Source of the DNA: Pseudarthrobacter chlorophenolicus A6
Lineage (GTDB): Bacteria; Actinomycetota; Actinomycetes; Actinomycetales; Micrococcaceae
DNA length: 64,000 nt
NCBI RefSeq assembly: GCF_000022025.1
Contig: NC_011886.1
Location: forward strand, 558,001-622,000
Reading direction: 5' to 3'
Shown here one piece after another: positions 17,473 to 28,961 of the stretch. A model generated the notes under the pieces. The model searched no databases. It saw only the letters and a program-made list of their open reading frames with translations, and was not told the origin of the DNA. Position 1 is the first letter of the stretch; the number at the start of each line of letters is the position of its first letter. The position numbers and the translations under genes are program-made.

Positions 17473-18930
17473 TCAGCATTCGACGACGTTGACGGCGAGG
17501 CCGCCCATGGCGGTTTCTTTGTATTTGTCGCTCATGTCCTTGCCGGTTTCGCGCATGGTGATGATGACTTCGTCGAGGGAGACGCGGTGGGTGCCGTCGC
17601 CCCAGAGCGCCATTTTCGCGGCGTTGATGGCTTTCGCGGCGGCGATCGCGTTCCGTTCGATGCACGGGACCTGGACCAGCCCGCCGATCGGGTCACACGT
17701 CAGGCCCAGGTTGTGTTCCATCGCGATTTCCGCGGCGTTCTCCACCTGCGCCGGGGTGCCGCCCATAACCTCCGCCAGGCCCGCGGCCGCCATCGACGAC
17801 GCCGACCCCACCTCGCCCTGGCAGCCCACCTCCGCACCCGAAATCGACGCCTGCTCCTTGTAGAGCACCCCCACGGCACCGGCGGCGAGCAGGAACCTGG
17901 CCACCACAGCCTCGCGGTCCTCCTGCGTGGCCTTCTCCATGCCCGGGGCGAAATGCAGCGCGTAGTACAGGACCGCGGGAATGATCCCGGCCGCCCCGTT
18001 CGTGGGCGCGGTAACCACGCGCCCGCCGGAAGCGTTCTCCTCGTTCACCGCCAACGCCACCAGGTTCACCCACTCCTGCCAGTACTTCGGGTCGTGGAAG
18101 TCCCAGTCCGTGAAGTCCCGGTCCTGGCTGTCCTCACCCGGGCGGGCGCATTCCTTCTTCAACCGGTCGAACCAGTCCGGTGCGCGGCGGCGGACCTTCA
18201 ACCCGCCCGGCAACACGCCCTCACGCTTCAGCGACGTCGCCACGCACGCCTCCATCACGGACCAGATATGCAGCAGCCCCGCCCGGATCTCCTCCCCGGC
18301 CCGGGAAGACTTCTCGTTGACCAGCATCACATCACTGACCCCCAACCCGGTCTCCGCGCAATGGGCCAGGAGTTCCGCGGCGGTCCGGAACGGCAACGGC
18401 AGTTCCTTCTTCGACTCCTCCAGCTCCTGCAGCGCGGCGTCCTCCTCACCCTCACGGACAATGAACCCGCCACCGACGGAGAAGAACGTCGCCGCATGCA
18501 ACACCTCACCCGCGGCATCGGTCACCGTGAACGTCATCCCGTTCGTGTGCCGCGGCAACACCGTCAACGGCCGCAACACCATATCGCCCACCCCATACGG
18601 CAGCTTCACGCCATCCCCGCCACCGGCGCCGGCCAGGTGCAGCATCCCCGTTTCGGCGATCGCAGCCAACCGCTCCTCCACCTCCCCGGGAAGGATCAGC
18701 TCCGGATGAAACCCCTCCAACCCCAACAGCACCGCCGTCATCGTCCCGTGCCCATGCCCCGTCGCCGCCAGAGACCCATACAAATCCACCCGCAACGAAG
18801 CCACAGCAGACAGCACACCGGAAGCCTTCAACTCCTCCGCAAAAACAGCAGCAGCCCGCATCGGCCCCACAGTATGAGAAGAAGAAGGCCCAATACCGAT
18901 CGAAAACAGATCAAAGACGCCAACAGCCAT
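17473..18930 (-). CDS. sdaA: L-serine ammonia-lyase, single-chain iron-sulfur type
   Basis: Deaminates serine to pyruvate, the exit step for serine made by GlyA from glycine. 485 residues with the beta domain [18 protein letters not shown] at the N-terminus and the cluster-binding region [18 protein letters not shown] near the C-terminus. I chose MAVGVFDLF; the in-frame extension MVEPVETP... is just the palindromic repeat read as protein. Oddity: the 5' three quarters use G/T-ending codons (GCT, TTG, GGG, TCT), while the 3' quarter, from about position 17,750 to the stop, uses C/A-ending codons (GAA, AAA, ATC, ACC). Confidence 0.95.
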   Translation of the reverse strand: MAVGVFDLFSIGIGPSSSHTVGPMRAAAVFAEELKASGVLSAVASLRVDLYGSLAATGHGHGTMTAVLLGLEGFHPELILPGEVEERLAAIAETGMLHLAGAGGGDGVKLPYGVGDMVLRPLTVLPRHTNGMTFTVTDAAGEVLHAATFFSVGGGFIVREGEEDAALQELEESKKELPLPFRTAAELLAHCAETGLGVSDVMLVNEKSSRAGEEIRAGLLHIWSVMEACVATSLKREGVLPGGLKVRRRAPDWFDRLKKECARPGEDSQDRDFTDWDFHDPKYWQEWVNLVALAVNEENASGGRVVTAPTNGAAGIIPAVLYYALHFAPGMEKATQEDREAVVARFLLAAGAVGVLYKEQASISGAEVGCQGEVGSASSMAAAGLAEVMGGTPAQVENAAEIAMEHNLGLTCDPIGGLVQVPCIERNAIAAAKAINAAKMALWGDGTHRVSLDEVIITMRETGKDMSDKYKETAMGGLAVNVVEC

Positions 18931-18955
18931 GACGGGGTTCCTAACTAAAGACGGG

Positions 18956-18997
18956 GTTTCGACAGGCTCAACCACCGGTGGTTGAGCCTGTCGAAAC
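18956..18997. repeat. 42-bp perfect palindromic repeat, copy B
   Basis: A perfectly self-complementary 42-bp sequence centred on CAACCACCGGTGGTTG, between glyA and sdaA. It begins and ends with GTTTCGACAGG/CCTGTCGAAAC. Confidence 0.95.
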
Positions 18998-19008
18998 TGA
19001 TGGGGAGA

Positions 19009-20313
19009 CTACAGCCCCGGGTAGAGCGGGTGGGCCTTTGCGAGGGCTTCGACGCGGTGACGCAGTCCGGAAAGGTCTGCGTCGGCAATCAATGCCTCGG
19101 CGATGATGTCAGCAACCTCGCGGAAGGCTGCTTCGCCGAACCCGCGGGTCGCCAACGCCGGGGTGCCGATGCGCAGGCCGGAGGTGACCATCGGCGGACG
19201 CGGATCGAAGGGCACGGCGTTGCGGTTGACGGTGATGTCGATCGCGGCCAGGCGGTCTTCGGCCTGCTGGCCGTTGAGTTCGCAGTTGCGGAGGTCAACC
19301 AGGACCAGGTGGACGTCCGTGCCGCCGGAAATCACGGAAATTCCCTTGGCGGTGACGTCCGGCTGGACCAGGCGCTCGGCCAGGATGCGGGAGCCGGCGA
19401 GGACGCGCTCCTGCCGTTCCTTGAACTCGGCCGAAGCCGCGATCTTGAAGGCCACTGCCTTGCCTGCGATGACGTGCTCCAGGGGCCCGCCCTGCTGACC
19501 CGGGAACACAGCCGAGTTGATCTTCTTGGCGATGTCGGCGTCGTTCGACAGGATGATGCCGCCGCGCGGACCGGCGAGGGTCTTGTGCGTGGTGGAGGTG
19601 ACCACGTGGGCGTGCGGGACCGGGCTGGGGTGCAGGCCAGCTGCCACGAGGCCGGCGAAGTGCGCCATGTCCACCATCAGGTAGGCGCCCACGAGATCCG
19701 CGATCCGGCGGAACTCGGCGAAGTCCAGCTGGCGGGCGTATGCGGACCAGCCGGCAACGATCAGCTGCGGCTTCGTTTCCAGCGCCAGGCGCTCCACCTC
19801 TGCCATGTCGATGGTGTGGGTGTCTTCGCGGACCTGGTACGGCACCACGTTGTAGAGCTTGCCGGAGAAGTTGATCTTCATGCCGTGCGTCAGGTGTCCG
19901 CCGTGGGCGAGGTTGAGGCCCATGATGGTGTCGCCGGGCTTGATCAGCGCGTGCATCACCGAGGCATTGGCCTGTGCACCGGAGTGCGGCTGCACGTTGG
20001 CGAATTCGGCGCCGAACAGTGCCTTGACGCGGTCGATGGCCAGCTGTTCGATGACATCCACGTGTTCGCAGCCGCCGTAGTAGCGCTTGCCCGGGTAGCC
20101 CTCGGCGTACTTGTTGGTCAGCACCGAGCCCTGCGCCTGCATGACCGCGGCGGCGGTGTGGTTCTCGGAGGCGATCATTTCCAGGCCGTCGCGCTGGCGT
20201 CCCAGTTCGTCGTCGATCTTGGCTGCGATCTCCGGGTCCTGGACGGACAGGTCCGCGTTCAGGCTGGGGGAGACCACCTGCTCGAATGCGGTGACTTCGG
20301 CCGCGGCGCTCAC
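19009..20313 (-). CDS. glyA: serine hydroxymethyltransferase
   Basis: PLP enzyme that joins glycine and methylene-tetrahydrofolate into serine, using the one-carbon unit released by glycine cleavage. 434 residues; PLP-lysine K244 in [12 protein letters not shown], with the tetrahydrofolate/PLP motifs [18 protein letters not shown] and HSGAQANA. The GTG start overlaps the gcvH stop by 4 bases; the longer frame through gcvH is an artefact. Confidence 0.96.
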   Translation of the reverse strand: MSAAAEVTAFEQVVSPSLNADLSVQDPEIAAKIDDELGRQRDGLEMIASENHTAAAVMQAQGSVLTNKYAEGYPGKRYYGGCEHVDVIEQLAIDRVKALFGAEFANVQPHSGAQANASVMHALIKPGDTIMGLNLAHGGHLTHGMKINFSGKLYNVVPYQVREDTHTIDMAEVERLALETKPQLIVAGWSAYARQLDFAEFRRIADLVGAYLMVDMAHFAGLVAAGLHPSPVPHAHVVTSTTHKTLAGPRGGIILSNDADIAKKINSAVFPGQQGGPLEHVIAGKAVAFKIAASAEFKERQERVLAGSRILAERLVQPDVTAKGISVISGGTDVHLVLVDLRNCELNGQQAEDRLAAIDITVNRNAVPFDPRPPMVTSGLRIGTPALATRGFGEAAFREVADIIAEALIADADLSGLRHRVEALAKAHPLYPGL

Positions 20314-20693
20314 AGTTCGCCGCCGTTCGCTGCGGCGTATTCCTCGGCGGACAGCAGCGGGCCTTCTTCGGTGACGGACACCTTGAACAGCCAGCCGGCT
20401 CCGTAGGGATCGCTGTTGATGAGGGCGGGATCGGACACCACGCCGTCGTTGATCTCGGTGACCTCGCCGGTGACGGGGGAGTAGAGGTCCGAAACGGACT
20501 TGGTGGATTCCACCTCGCCGCAGGTTTCGCCGGCGGTCACGATGGAGCCGACCTCGGGCAGGTCCACGTACACGATGTCGCCCAGCGCATCGGCGGCAAC
20601 GGCGGAGATGCCGATCCCGGCCGGGCCGGACCCGTCCACGGCAATCCACTCATGCTCGGCGGAGTACTTCAGTTCAGCTGCAACTTTGCTCAT
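20310..20693 (-). CDS. gcvH: glycine cleavage system H protein
   Basis: Lipoyl carrier that shuttles the aminomethyl group between P, T and L proteins. 127 residues, lipoylated lysine K65 in [12 protein letters not shown]. Start [16 protein letters not shown] is typical. It follows gcvT after an 88-bp gap filled by palindromic repeat C, and overlaps glyA. The lipoyl synthase lipA lies downstream in the block. Confidence 0.96.
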   Translation of the reverse strand: MSKVAAELKYSAEHEWIAVDGSGPAGIGISAVAADALGDIVYVDLPEVGSIVTAGETCGEVESTKSVSDLYSPVTGEVTEINDGVVSDPALINSDPYGAGWLFKVSVTEEGPLLSAEEYAAANGGEL

Positions 20694-20735
20694 TGTCTGT
20701 TTCCTTTTTCTTGCTTGTACAAAATCCTGGACCGG

Positions 20736-20777
20736 GTTTCGACGGGCTCAACCACCGGTGGTTGAGCCCGTCGAAAC
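20736..20777. repeat. 42-bp perfect palindromic repeat, copy C
   Basis: Perfect 42-bp palindrome between gcvT and gcvH, identical to copy B except for the symmetrical GACGGGC/GCCCGTC instead of GACAGGC/GCCTGTC. The paired change in both arms indicates selection or copying for base pairing. Confidence 0.95.
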
Positions 20778-20781
20778 CTCG

Positions 20782-21930
20782 TTACTTCTGGCGCTTGTAG
20801 AAGGGGAGTGCCACTACTTCGAAGCGTTCGGGCTTGCCGCGGAGGTCTACGTCAACGAGGGTCCCTGCTTCGGCGAATTCGACGTCGACGTAGGCCATCG
20901 CCACGGGGTAGCCGAGGGTGGGGGAGGGCTGGCCGGAGGTGACTTCGCCGATGAGGGAGCCGTCCTTGAGGACGGGGTAGTGGCCGCGGGCGGCGCGCCG
21001 TCCGGTGCCTTTGAGGCCCACGAGCTTCTGGCCCACGGTGGATCCGACGCCGGCGGCCTTGAGGGCCGCCAGGGCCTCCTTGCCCACGAAGTCGCTTTCC
21101 TTGGCCAGGGACACAACCGGTCCCAGCCCGGCGGCGTAGGCGTTGACCCGGCGTGAGAGTTCGTTGCCGTAGAGGGGCATGCCGGCTTCGAGGCGGAGGG
21201 AGTCGCGGGCGGCGAGGCCTGCGGGGATGAGGCCGGAACCTTCGCCGGCCGCCAGCAGGGCCTCCCACAGGGCGGCTGCCTCCAGGTTGCCGGCATAGAT
21301 CTCGAAGCCGTCTTCGCCGGTGTAGCCGGTGCGGGCCACCAGCAGGTCCTGGACGGCGCCGTTGACAGTGATGCCCACCTCGACGGCGGCGTAGTACTTC
21401 AGCTCCGTGACCAGGGAGTGCTGGCCGGCCGGGACGAGCGCCAGCAGGATGGCCTCGGCGGCGGGGCCCTGGACCGCGATGAGAGAGGTCTCGGCGGAGG
21501 CGTCCTGCACGGTGACGTCGAAGCCGGCGGCGCGTTCCTGCAGGGCCTCGGCCACCACCTTGGCGTTGCCTGCGTTCGGGACCACCAGGTACTTGGCGGT
21601 TCCGTCCGCACCCGCGGGGAGGCGGTACGTGATCAGGTCGTCAATGATGCCGCCGTCGGTGTCGCAGATCAGCGAGTACTTTGCCTTGCCCACCGCGATG
21701 GCGGACAGCTTGCCCACCAGGGCGTAGTCCAGGAATGCTGCGGCGTCCGGGCCGGTGACCCAGACTTCGCCCATGTGCGAGAGGTCGAACAGGCCGGCAG
21801 CGGTGCGCACGGCGTGGTGCTCGGCGAGTTCTGAACTGTACTTGAGGGGCATCTGCCAGCCGCCGAAGTCGGTGAAGGAGGCGCCGGCTTTCTTGTGCTG
21901 CTCGTAGAGGGCGGTGTAGTTCTCAGTCAT
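20782..21930 (-). CDS. gcvT: aminomethyltransferase, glycine cleavage T protein
   Basis: Transfers the methylene group from H protein to tetrahydrofolate and releases ammonia. 382 residues, typical length, with HHAVRTAAGLFDLSHMGEV near the N-terminus, ARTGYTGEDGFEIY mid-protein and the conserved SGQPSPTLGYPVAMAYV end. AAAGGACCTCCC precedes the ATG. Second gene after gcvP. Confidence 0.96.
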   Translation of the reverse strand: MTENYTALYEQHKKAGASFTDFGGWQMPLKYSSELAEHHAVRTAAGLFDLSHMGEVWVTGPDAAAFLDYALVGKLSAIAVGKAKYSLICDTDGGIIDDLITYRLPAGADGTAKYLVVPNAGNAKVVAEALQERAAGFDVTVQDASAETSLIAVQGPAAEAILLALVPAGQHSLVTELKYYAAVEVGITVNGAVQDLLVARTGYTGEDGFEIYAGNLEAAALWEALLAAGEGSGLIPAGLAARDSLRLEAGMPLYGNELSRRVNAYAAGLGPVVSLAKESDFVGKEALAALKAAGVGSTVGQKLVGLKGTGRRAARGHYPVLKDGSLIGEVTSGQPSPTLGYPVAMAYVDVEFAEAGTLVDVDLRGKPERFEVVALPFYKRQK

Positions 21931-21948
21931 GGGAGGTCCTTTCGGGCC

Positions 21949-21993
21949 GGTGGTTGAGCTTGTCGAAACCGGGTTTCGGCAAGCTCAACCACC
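21949..21993. repeat. palindromic repeat, copy D
   Basis: Two half-units in inverted order (GGTTGAGCTTGTCGAAACC at 21952-21970 facing its near-complement, ending 21993) with one mismatch. It has the same half-unit as copies A-C but the opposite orientation about the axis. It lies between gcvP and gcvT. Confidence 0.85.
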
Positions 21994-22003
21994 AGGAGTC
22001 CTG

Positions 22004-24856
<2,853 letters not shown>

Positions 24857-24910
24857 GAGGAACTCCAGGTCTGGCCGGCCAGGGTGGCGCGGCATGGGAT
24901 GGGTTCCTCC

Positions 24911-25107
24911 CCGCTCTGTATTGGACCTGAGAGATTCCGCGGAACCTGCGTGGCGGGTTCGCTTGCACCGTCGGTGAACCTGGCCGAAACCTGGTTACTT
25001 TCCAGAGTTGCCTCGCTGTGACGGTACGGGGGCCTGAGAGATTCCTGGGGAGGATTTGCTCCTACGGCGCCTGCCCGGTGGATGCCGGGAGGACTCTCCC
25101 GTCACAG
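24911..25107 (-). promoter_or_regulatory. tandem glycine riboswitch upstream of gcvP
   Basis: On the minus strand two aptamers follow one another. Aptamer 1 (25105 to 25018) is closed by GTGACGG/CCGTCAC and contains GGCGCCGTAGGAGCAAA and the signature AATCTCTCAGGCCC. Aptamer 2 (about 25015 to 24914) has ACCGACGGTGCAAGC and AATCTCTCAGGTCC, closed by CTCTG/CAGAG. This is the canonical cooperative glycine riboswitch, expected to turn on the gcv block at high glycine. The leader between it and the gcvP start has no obvious T-tract terminator, so control may be translational. Confidence 0.93.
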
Positions 25108-25368
25108 CTCGAAAGGCTATTCAACTGTGGGTGATTCGCCTCACACCGTACAGGTTGGTTGAAGCAAAAACAAATCGGTCCGTCACGGAACCGCCCCCAA
25201 TGGACGTGCAGGCAAACGAGGTTGACAATTTTTCGTGATCCGCACCACACTGGGTCGGTGTTCGGCGCCGTCCCGGCTGGCTCTACGTATTCGGAGCAGC
25301 CCGTGCCAGCGTTGCCCCGGCAAGGTGCGGCGGCTGGACACAACCACTAATTGAAGATCGCCTTCGAC

Positions 25369-25553
25369 CTGCGGCGGGAGAGTCCTGCCGGGTACATTTA
25401 GCAGGCGCCGTAGGAGCAAACCCTCCCCAGGAAACTCTCAGGCCCATGTACCGCCGCGGACAGGCAACTCTGGAAAGCAGACAGGCTCGTTCCTGGCTCA
25501 CCGACGGTGCAAGCGGCCCTGCCGCGGAAACTCTCAGGTCCACTACAGAGCGG
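25369..25553 (+). promoter_or_regulatory. tandem glycine riboswitch upstream of amino-acid permease
   Basis: Mirror copy of the gcvP leader on the plus strand. Aptamer 1 (25371-25457) is closed by GCGGCGG/CCGCCGC with GGCGCCGTAGGAGCAAA and GAAACTCTCAGGCCC. Aptamer 2 (about 25463-25551) has ACCGACGGTGCAAGC and GAAACTCTCAGGTCC. Core sequences are nearly identical to the gcvP switch, pointing to duplication or strong constraint. The 265 bp between the two switches (25106-25370) must hold both divergent promoters; a TTGACA at 25222 on the plus strand is the best -35 candidate. Confidence 0.93.
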
Positions 25554-25570
25554 GGAGGAACCCAACTTTT

Positions 25571-25592
25571 GCGGCACCCATTTGCCGCTTTA
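25571..25592 (+). terminator. small hairpin after the permease riboswitch
   Basis: GCGGCA (25571-25576) pairs with TGCCGC (25583-25588) around CCCATT, followed by TTTA. Its position between aptamer 2 and the ribosome site suggests a terminator or part of the expression platform. Confidence 0.45.
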
Positions 25593-25607
25593 TCGATGGA
25601 GTTCCTC

Positions 25608-27149
25608 ATGGCGATTCATCCCCACGCTTCCAACGGCGAGCCACCGCAGAACGGGGCGGCCGGAACGGCTGCCCGCAGCGAGCCCCCACACCTCGAGCGG
25701 CAGCTCACCAACCGGCACATCCAGCTCATTGCCATTGGCGGTGCCATCGGCACCGGCCTCTTCATGGGCTCCGGCAAGACCATCTCCGCGGCCGGCCCGT
25801 CCGTGATCTTCGTGTACATGATCATCGGGTTCATGCTCTTCTTCGTCATGCGGGCCATGGGCGAACTGCTCCTGAGCAACCTGAACTACAAATCCTTCAG
25901 CGACTTCGCAGCAGACCTGCTGGGTCCGTGGGCGGGGTTCTTCACCGGCTGGACCTACTGGTTCTGCTGGGTGATCACCGGCATCGCAGACGTCATCGCC
26001 ATTGCCGGCTACTCCAAGGAACTCTGGCCCGGACTGCCGCTCTGGATCCCCGGGCTGGCCACCGTGGCCATCCTGCTGCTGCTGAACCTCGCCACGGTCA
26101 AGGCCTTCGGGGAGACCGAGTTCTGGTTCGCCCTCATCAAGATCATTGCCATCGCGGCGCTGATCATCGTGGGCCTCTTCATGATCTTCACCGGATTCCA
26201 GAGCGACGCCGGAACCGCCAGCTTCACCAACCTCTGGAGCCACGGCGGATTCTTCCCCAATGAGTTCATGGGCTTCGTGGCCGGCTTCCAGATCGCCGTG
26301 TTCGCCTTCGTGGGCATCGAACTGGTGGGCACCACCGCCGCCGAGGCCAAGAACCCGGAGCGGACGCTGCCCAAGGCCATCAACGCCATTCCCGTGCGCG
26401 TGCTGCTCTTCTACGTGGGCGCCCTGATCATCCTGATGGCCGTCACGCCGTGGACCCAGTTCGCGGCCGGCCACAGCCCCTTCATCGGCATGTTCTCGCT
26501 CGCCGGCCTGGGTGCTGCGGCCACCGTGGTCAACCTGGTGGTCCTCACCTCGGCCATGTCCTCGGCCAACTCCGGCATCTACTCCACCTCGCGCATGGTC
26601 TTCGGCCTCGCACAGGAGGGCGACGCCCCGGGCATCTTCAGCCGCCTGTCCTCGAGGAAGGTGCCCAGCAACGCGCTGTTCCTTTCCTGTGTCCTGCTGC
26701 TGTCCGGCGTCGTGCTCATGTACGCCGGCCAGGACGTTGGCAAGGCCTTCGAGATGGTGACCACCGTCTCCGCAGTGTGCTTCATCTTTGTCTGGTCGGT
26801 CATCCTGGCCAGCTACATCGCCTTCCGCAAGCGCCGCCCGCACCTGCATGCAGCATCAAAGTTCAAGATGCCCGGTGGCATCCCTGCCGTGTGGGTGGTC
26901 TACGCGTTCTTCGCGTTCGTCCTCTGGGCACTGACCACCCAGCCGGACACCCTCGCAGCCCTGCTGGTGACCCCCATCTGGTTCCTGGTCCTTGGCGTGG
27001 CCTGGGCCATCCTTCGCCGCCGCCCCGCCCACCTTGCCCGCTTCGAGGTCTTCCGGGCCGAACTGCGCGCCGATGAGCAGGCGGCAGCCGGCGGGCAGGA
27101 CCGCAAAGAGTCCGCCCGGGAGGAAGCCGCCCGGAGCCCCCGCTCCTAG
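25608..27149 (+). CDS. amino-acid permease, CycA-like (glycine/alanine/D-serine type)
   Basis: APC-superfamily transporter of the AAT group, 513 residues with about 12 membrane segments. Signature LTNRHIQLIAIGGAIGTGLFMGSG sits at the start of helix 1 (quoted in part: RHIQLIAIGGAIGTGLFMG) and GTTAAEAKNPERTLPKAIN mid-protein. The tandem glycine riboswitch in its leader strongly suggests glycine as a substrate; whether it imports or exports is not shown by sequence. I chose the ATG of MAIHPHASN because GGAG lies 6 bases upstream; the ATG 12 bases earlier overlaps that site. Confidence 0.9.
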   Translation: MAIHPHASNGEPPQNGAAGTAARSEPPHLERQLTNRHIQLIAIGGAIGTGLFMGSGKTISAAGPSVIFVYMIIGFMLFFVMRAMGELLLSNLNYKSFSDFAADLLGPWAGFFTGWTYWFCWVITGIADVIAIAGYSKELWPGLPLWIPGLATVAILLLLNLATVKAFGETEFWFALIKIIAIAALIIVGLFMIFTGFQSDAGTASFTNLWSHGGFFPNEFMGFVAGFQIAVFAFVGIELVGTTAAEAKNPERTLPKAINAIPVRVLLFYVGALIILMAVTPWTQFAAGHSPFIGMFSLAGLGAAATVVNLVVLTSAMSSANSGIYSTSRMVFGLAQEGDAPGIFSRLSSRKVPSNALFLSCVLLLSGVVLMYAGQDVGKAFEMVTTVSAVCFIFVWSVILASYIAFRKRRPHLHAASKFKMPGGIPAVWVVYAFFAFVLWALTTQPDTLAALLVTPIWFLVLGVAWAILRRRPAHLARFEVFRAELRADEQAAAGGQDRKESAREEAARSPRS

Positions 27150-27208
27150 GCTTCGTCGCGACTCCGGTCCGTCAAGGAACTGACAAGCGAACAAGCTCCT
27201 GACTGCAA

Positions 27209-27245
27209 CACTGCGGCGGGACCCACTCCGGGTCCCGCCGCAGTG
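27209..27245. terminator. 16-bp perfect hairpin terminator
   Basis: CACTGCGGCGGGACCC (27209-27224) and its exact complement (27230-27245) around a 5-base loop, 60 bp after the permease stop. Confidence 0.8.
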
Positions 27246-27278
27246 CTGTCTCCTCCAGCAGGCCGCCGGCATCAAAGT

Positions 27279-27290
27279 TCAGCATGCTTA
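27279..27290. promoter_or_regulatory. TAAGCATGCTTA-like palindrome
   Basis: TCAGCATGCTTA, one mismatch from TAAGCATGCTTA, 70 bp before the next gene. See the copies near dps and the sigma gene. Confidence 0.4.
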
Positions 27291-27360
27291 GTGTTTCTGC
27301 AACTAGGATGGAGAAGCACGGCAGCCACCCGCTGCAGCTCGACGTGAAACGAAGGTGACC

Positions 27361-28167
27361 ATGGCTAAGCGCAGCAACCCAGCAGTACGGATCGCCCAGG
27401 AAACTGCCCACAACGCAGTCTTCGATAAGGACGGCAAGCCCAAGCCCGGCGTCCACAACATGCTCCTCAAAGCCGTGGAAATCCAGCGCCCGCTGGTGCT
27501 GGCCTATATCCGCCGGCTGCAGAAGAAGCACCCCCAAGCCACGGCAGCCCAGCTTGCCGGCATCCTGGAGCGCGACTACCTCCGTGCCGTCACCGGCGGC
27601 GGCGCGATCGTGGGGGCCACCGCCGTCGTTCCCGGTGTGGGGACCGTGGCTTCGCTGGGACTCTCGGCGGCCGCCACAGTGGGCTTCCTCGAAGCAACCG
27701 CCCTGTACGCCACCTCCCTCGCAGAGCTCCACGGCATCCGCCTGACCAACCCGGAGAAGGCCAGCACCATGGTCATGGCCATCATGCTGGGCGAGGAAGG
27801 AACCGCGCTGCTGGGCACCCTCAGCGGACAAATGGCCGGCAACGGCGCTGGAGCCACCAAGCAATGGGGCAGCGTTCTCTCCAAATCGTTGCCGATGCCG
27901 GGCTTCAGCACCATCCGCAACCGCATCCAGAGGGCCTTCCTCAAGAACCTCCTCAAACGCCAGGGAACCGCGCTCCTGGGCCGGGCCCTGCCTTTCGGGA
28001 TCGGCGCCGTGGTGGGCGGAGCCGGTAACCTCGTGATGGGCCGTGCGGTGGTGGCCAACGCCAAGGAGGCGTTTGGGCCCATGCCGGACAGCCTGCCCGG
28101 CGAGCTCACGGCAGCCGGGACCACGGACAACCAGCTGGAAGGCAACACTTTTGGATCTCAACGCTGA
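27361..28167 (+). CDS. conserved hypothetical protein with Gly/Ala-rich hydrophobic segment
   Basis: 268 residues, family not recognised with certainty. It starts with a basic region (AKRSNPAVRIAQETAHN), then a hydrophobic Gly/Ala/Val stretch at about 80-125 (GGGAIVGATAVVPGVGTVAS) and a second near 215-230 (GRALPFGIGAVVGGAGNLV). The layout resembles EcsC-like membrane-associated proteins, but I would not assign it. GAAGGTGACC precedes the ATG. It overlaps the start of pxpA by 17 bases. A stress-type palindrome lies upstream. Confidence 0.7.
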   Translation: MAKRSNPAVRIAQETAHNAVFDKDGKPKPGVHNMLLKAVEIQRPLVLAYIRRLQKKHPQATAAQLAGILERDYLRAVTGGGAIVGATAVVPGVGTVASLGLSAAATVGFLEATALYATSLAELHGIRLTNPEKASTMVMAIMLGEEGTALLGTLSGQMAGNGAGATKQWGSVLSKSLPMPGFSTIRNRIQRAFLKNLLKRQGTALLGRALPFGIGAVVGGAGNLVMGRAVVANAKEAFGPMPDSLPGELTAAGTTDNQLEGNTFGSQR

Positions 28168-28900
28168 CCTCGGCGAATCATTCGGCTCGTGGACCATGGG
28201 CGATGACGCCCGGATGTTCCAGCTGGTCACCAGCGCCAACGTGGCCTGCGGCTTCCACGCCGGAGATCCCGTCACCATGCTGGACAGCTGCCGTGCGGCC
28301 TACGAACTGGACGTCACAGTAGGGGCGCACGTGGGCTACCGGGACCTGGCGGGCTTCGGCCGGCGGTCCCTGGACACGAGCTTCGATGAGCTCTTCGGTG
28401 ACGTTCTGTACCAGCTGGGCGCGCTCGACGGCGTGGCCCACGCCGTAGGTGCGTCGGTGGACTACGTGAAGCCGCACGGGGCGCTCTACAACCGTTTGGT
28501 GCACGACGCCGAGCAGGCCTCCGCCGTGGTGGCGGCCGTCAACGCGTACGACCCCGGACTCCCGATCCTGGGCCTCCCCGGGTCCGAACTGCTCAAGCAG
28601 GCACAGGACGCCGGGCACCCGGTGTTCGTCGAAGCCTTCGTGGACCGGGCCTACCGGGCTGATGGAACGCTGGTGCCGCGGTCCGAGGAGGGTGCCGTGC
28701 TGCACGACGTCGACGCGATCGTTGAGCGGGCCGTCCGGCTGGCCACGAAGGGCGAAGTCGTGGCCACCGACGGCACCGTGGTCCAGGTCCGGCCCGATTC
28801 CCTGTGCATCCACGGTGATACCCCGGGTGCCGTGGAAATGGCGGCCGGTGTCCGGGCAGGCCTGGAAGCCGCCGGCGTCAGCCTGGAGTCCTTCGCCTGA
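28151..28900 (+). CDS. pxpA: 5-oxoprolinase subunit A (LamB/YcsF family)
   Basis: Component of the ATP-dependent 5-oxoprolinase that opens pyroglutamate to glutamate. 249 residues from a TTG start (MDLNADLGESFGSW), preceded by GGAAGG. Family motifs: ANVACGFHAGDP, VGAHVGYRDLAGFGRR, VKPHGALYN, EAFVDRAY and CIHGDTPGAV. The usual partners pxpB and pxpC are not adjacent, which is unusual. It overlaps the preceding hypothetical gene by 17 bp and is probably cotranscribed with it. Confidence 0.92.
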   Translation: MDLNADLGESFGSWTMGDDARMFQLVTSANVACGFHAGDPVTMLDSCRAAYELDVTVGAHVGYRDLAGFGRRSLDTSFDELFGDVLYQLGALDGVAHAVGASVDYVKPHGALYNRLVHDAEQASAVVAAVNAYDPGLPILGLPGSELLKQAQDAGHPVFVEAFVDRAYRADGTLVPRSEEGAVLHDVDAIVERAVRLATKGEVVATDGTVVQVRPDSLCIHGDTPGAVEMAAGVRAGLEAAGVSLESFA

Positions 28901-28961
28901 TTCCAGCTTCGCCCGCCCCGGGAGCGCCCGGCGCCTGTCCCCGACCCGCGCCGGCCGGTGC

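Noticed and set aside
18931..18975. Upstream extension of sdaA beginning MVEPVETP
   Set aside because: This is the palindromic repeat B translated; the family start is MAVGVFDLF.
20314..20649. Extension of glyA through gcvH in another frame
   Set aside because: It covers the true gcvH gene in the wrong frame; the GTG at 20313 gives the normal GlyA start.
16390..21993. CRISPR array
   Set aside because: The repeats are palindromic, singly placed in operon gaps kilobases apart, with no regular spacers and no cas genes.
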